A DNA stretch of 64,000 nt. It comes from an uncultured Flavobacteriales bacterium. GTDB lineage: Bacteria > Bacteroidota > Bacteroidia > Flavobacteriales > JBLHRE01. The notes beneath the pieces were generated by a model. The model made no database searches. It was not told where the DNA came from and saw only the letters and a program-made list of their open reading frames with translations. Shown one piece after another: positions 63,594 to 64,000 of the stretch (the first letter of the stretch is position 1; each line of letters begins with the position of its first letter). Made by a program: the position numbers and the translations under genes. Where the stretch lies: assembly GCA_937139155.1 (NCBI GenBank), contig CAKZPI010000043.1, forward strand, positions 62,001 through 126,000, given 5' to 3'.

Positions 63594-64000
63594 GTGCTTT
63601 TTCAACGATTTCCTTTGAAAGTTCTTTATTCGGTTTGATGTTGGCTCCAAGTTTTTTCAGCTTATCGGCTCTAGAAACCAAGTTTCCTTTTCCTTCGCTC
63701 AATTGTTTGAAAGCCCCGTCATAACTTGATTGAGCCCTTCCCAAATGAGTTCCTATGTTCTCCATATTTCCAACGAAATTCGAGAACTTCTCGTACAAAT
63801 CACCCCCTACATTGGCAATTTCTTGAATGGATTGCTTGAGGTTTTCTTGTTTCCAAATGAAAGAAACGGTGCGCATGGTTGCCATTAGGGTTGAGCCGGT
63901 AACCACCACCACGTTTTTCTCTAATGCTTTCATGTAAAACTCAGGCTTTTCATCCAATACCGCAAATAAGGCCGGTTCAATAGGTACGAAAAGAAGGATG
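63571..64000 (-). CDS. rmuC: DNA recombination protein RmuC, 3' part only
   Basis: About 142 C-terminal residues are visible; the rest lies beyond the right window edge. The stretch LLFVPIEPALFAVLDEKPEF followed by NVVVVTGSTLMATMRTVSFI is the RmuC signature. RmuC contains a PD-(D/E)xK nuclease-like domain and limits sequence inversions at repeats. The end reads EIVEKALETDTEN. The gene is truncated by the window, not broken. Confidence 0.88.
   Translation of the reverse strand, partial: ILLFVPIEPALFAVLDEKPEFYMKALEKNVVVVTGSTLMATMRTVSFIWKQENLKQSIQEIANVGGDLYEKFSNFVGNMENIGTHLGRAQSSYDGAFKQLSEGKGNLVSRADKLKKLGANIKPNKELSKEIVEKALETDTEN

Overview
The window looks like a chromosome segment of a member of the Bacteroidota, probably class Flavobacteriia. 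The evidence is the gene content (GWxTD-domain lipoprotein, bestrophin-like channel, L36 and S14 without zinc cysteines), the Bacteroidota-type -7 promoter elements (TAnnTTTG-like) and weak Shine-Dalgarno sites. Family and genus cannot be named from the sequence.

Region 1 (1-20.7 kb) is core. The last codons of rpsG are followed by fusA and an unbroken S10-spc-alpha ribosomal super-operon: rpsJ rplCDWB rpsS rplV rpsC rplP rpmC rpsQ rplNXE rpsNH rplFR rpsE rpmD rplO secY map infA rpmJ rpsMKD rpoA rplQ. It ends at a strong terminator and is followed by carA, eno and gltA, which end at a second terminator. All genes are on + and tightly packed.

Region 2 (20.7-33.4 kb) is ordinary single-gene chromosome: an M28 peptidase lipoprotein, a HigBA-like toxin-antitoxin pair whose antitoxin carries an ImmA/IrrE-type metalloprotease domain, a GT39-like membrane glycosyltransferase, YdeI-like protein, a lactate/malate dehydrogenase relative with Asn at the specificity position, a bestrophin-like channel, a GyrI-like ligand-binding protein, a UbiD decarboxylase, and a minus-strand run rlmB, SRPBCC protein, UPF0145 protein and a 45-residue membrane protein.

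Region 3 (33.5-52 kb) is accessory. A 5,723-bp segment carrying a KilA-N gene and a four-gene operon (SDR, metallo-beta-lactamase fold, membrane protein, AraC regulator) occurs twice as a direct, apparently perfect repeat (33576-39298 and 46006-51728, offset 12,430 bp). The copies flank a 6-kb run of small, unrelated + strand genes: a HEPN protein, two antitoxin/RelE-ParE pairs (one toxin broken by an amber codon), lipoproteins and membrane proteins. Imperfect palindromes separate several of them, as in a gene-cassette array, but no integrase is visible. Unusual arrays of 7-bp (GACTAGT, TAGCCAA) and 9-bp (CTCAACACC-like) tandem repeats punctuate the region.

Region 4 (52-61.4 kb) is a type I restriction-modification operon, hsdM-hsdS-[AAA ATPase]-[RAYT transposase]-[AlbA_2/HATPase protein]-hsdR, mostly with 4-17 bp overlaps. 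The ATPase ends in an RNxxHH motif, which recalls the hsd-linked anticodon nuclease PrrC. Two genes inside the operon contain REP-like palindromes within their coding sequence.

Region 5 (61.5-64 kb) returns to ordinary chromosome: an SH3-like secreted protein, a GWxTD lipoprotein and the 3' part of rmuC, cut by the window edge.
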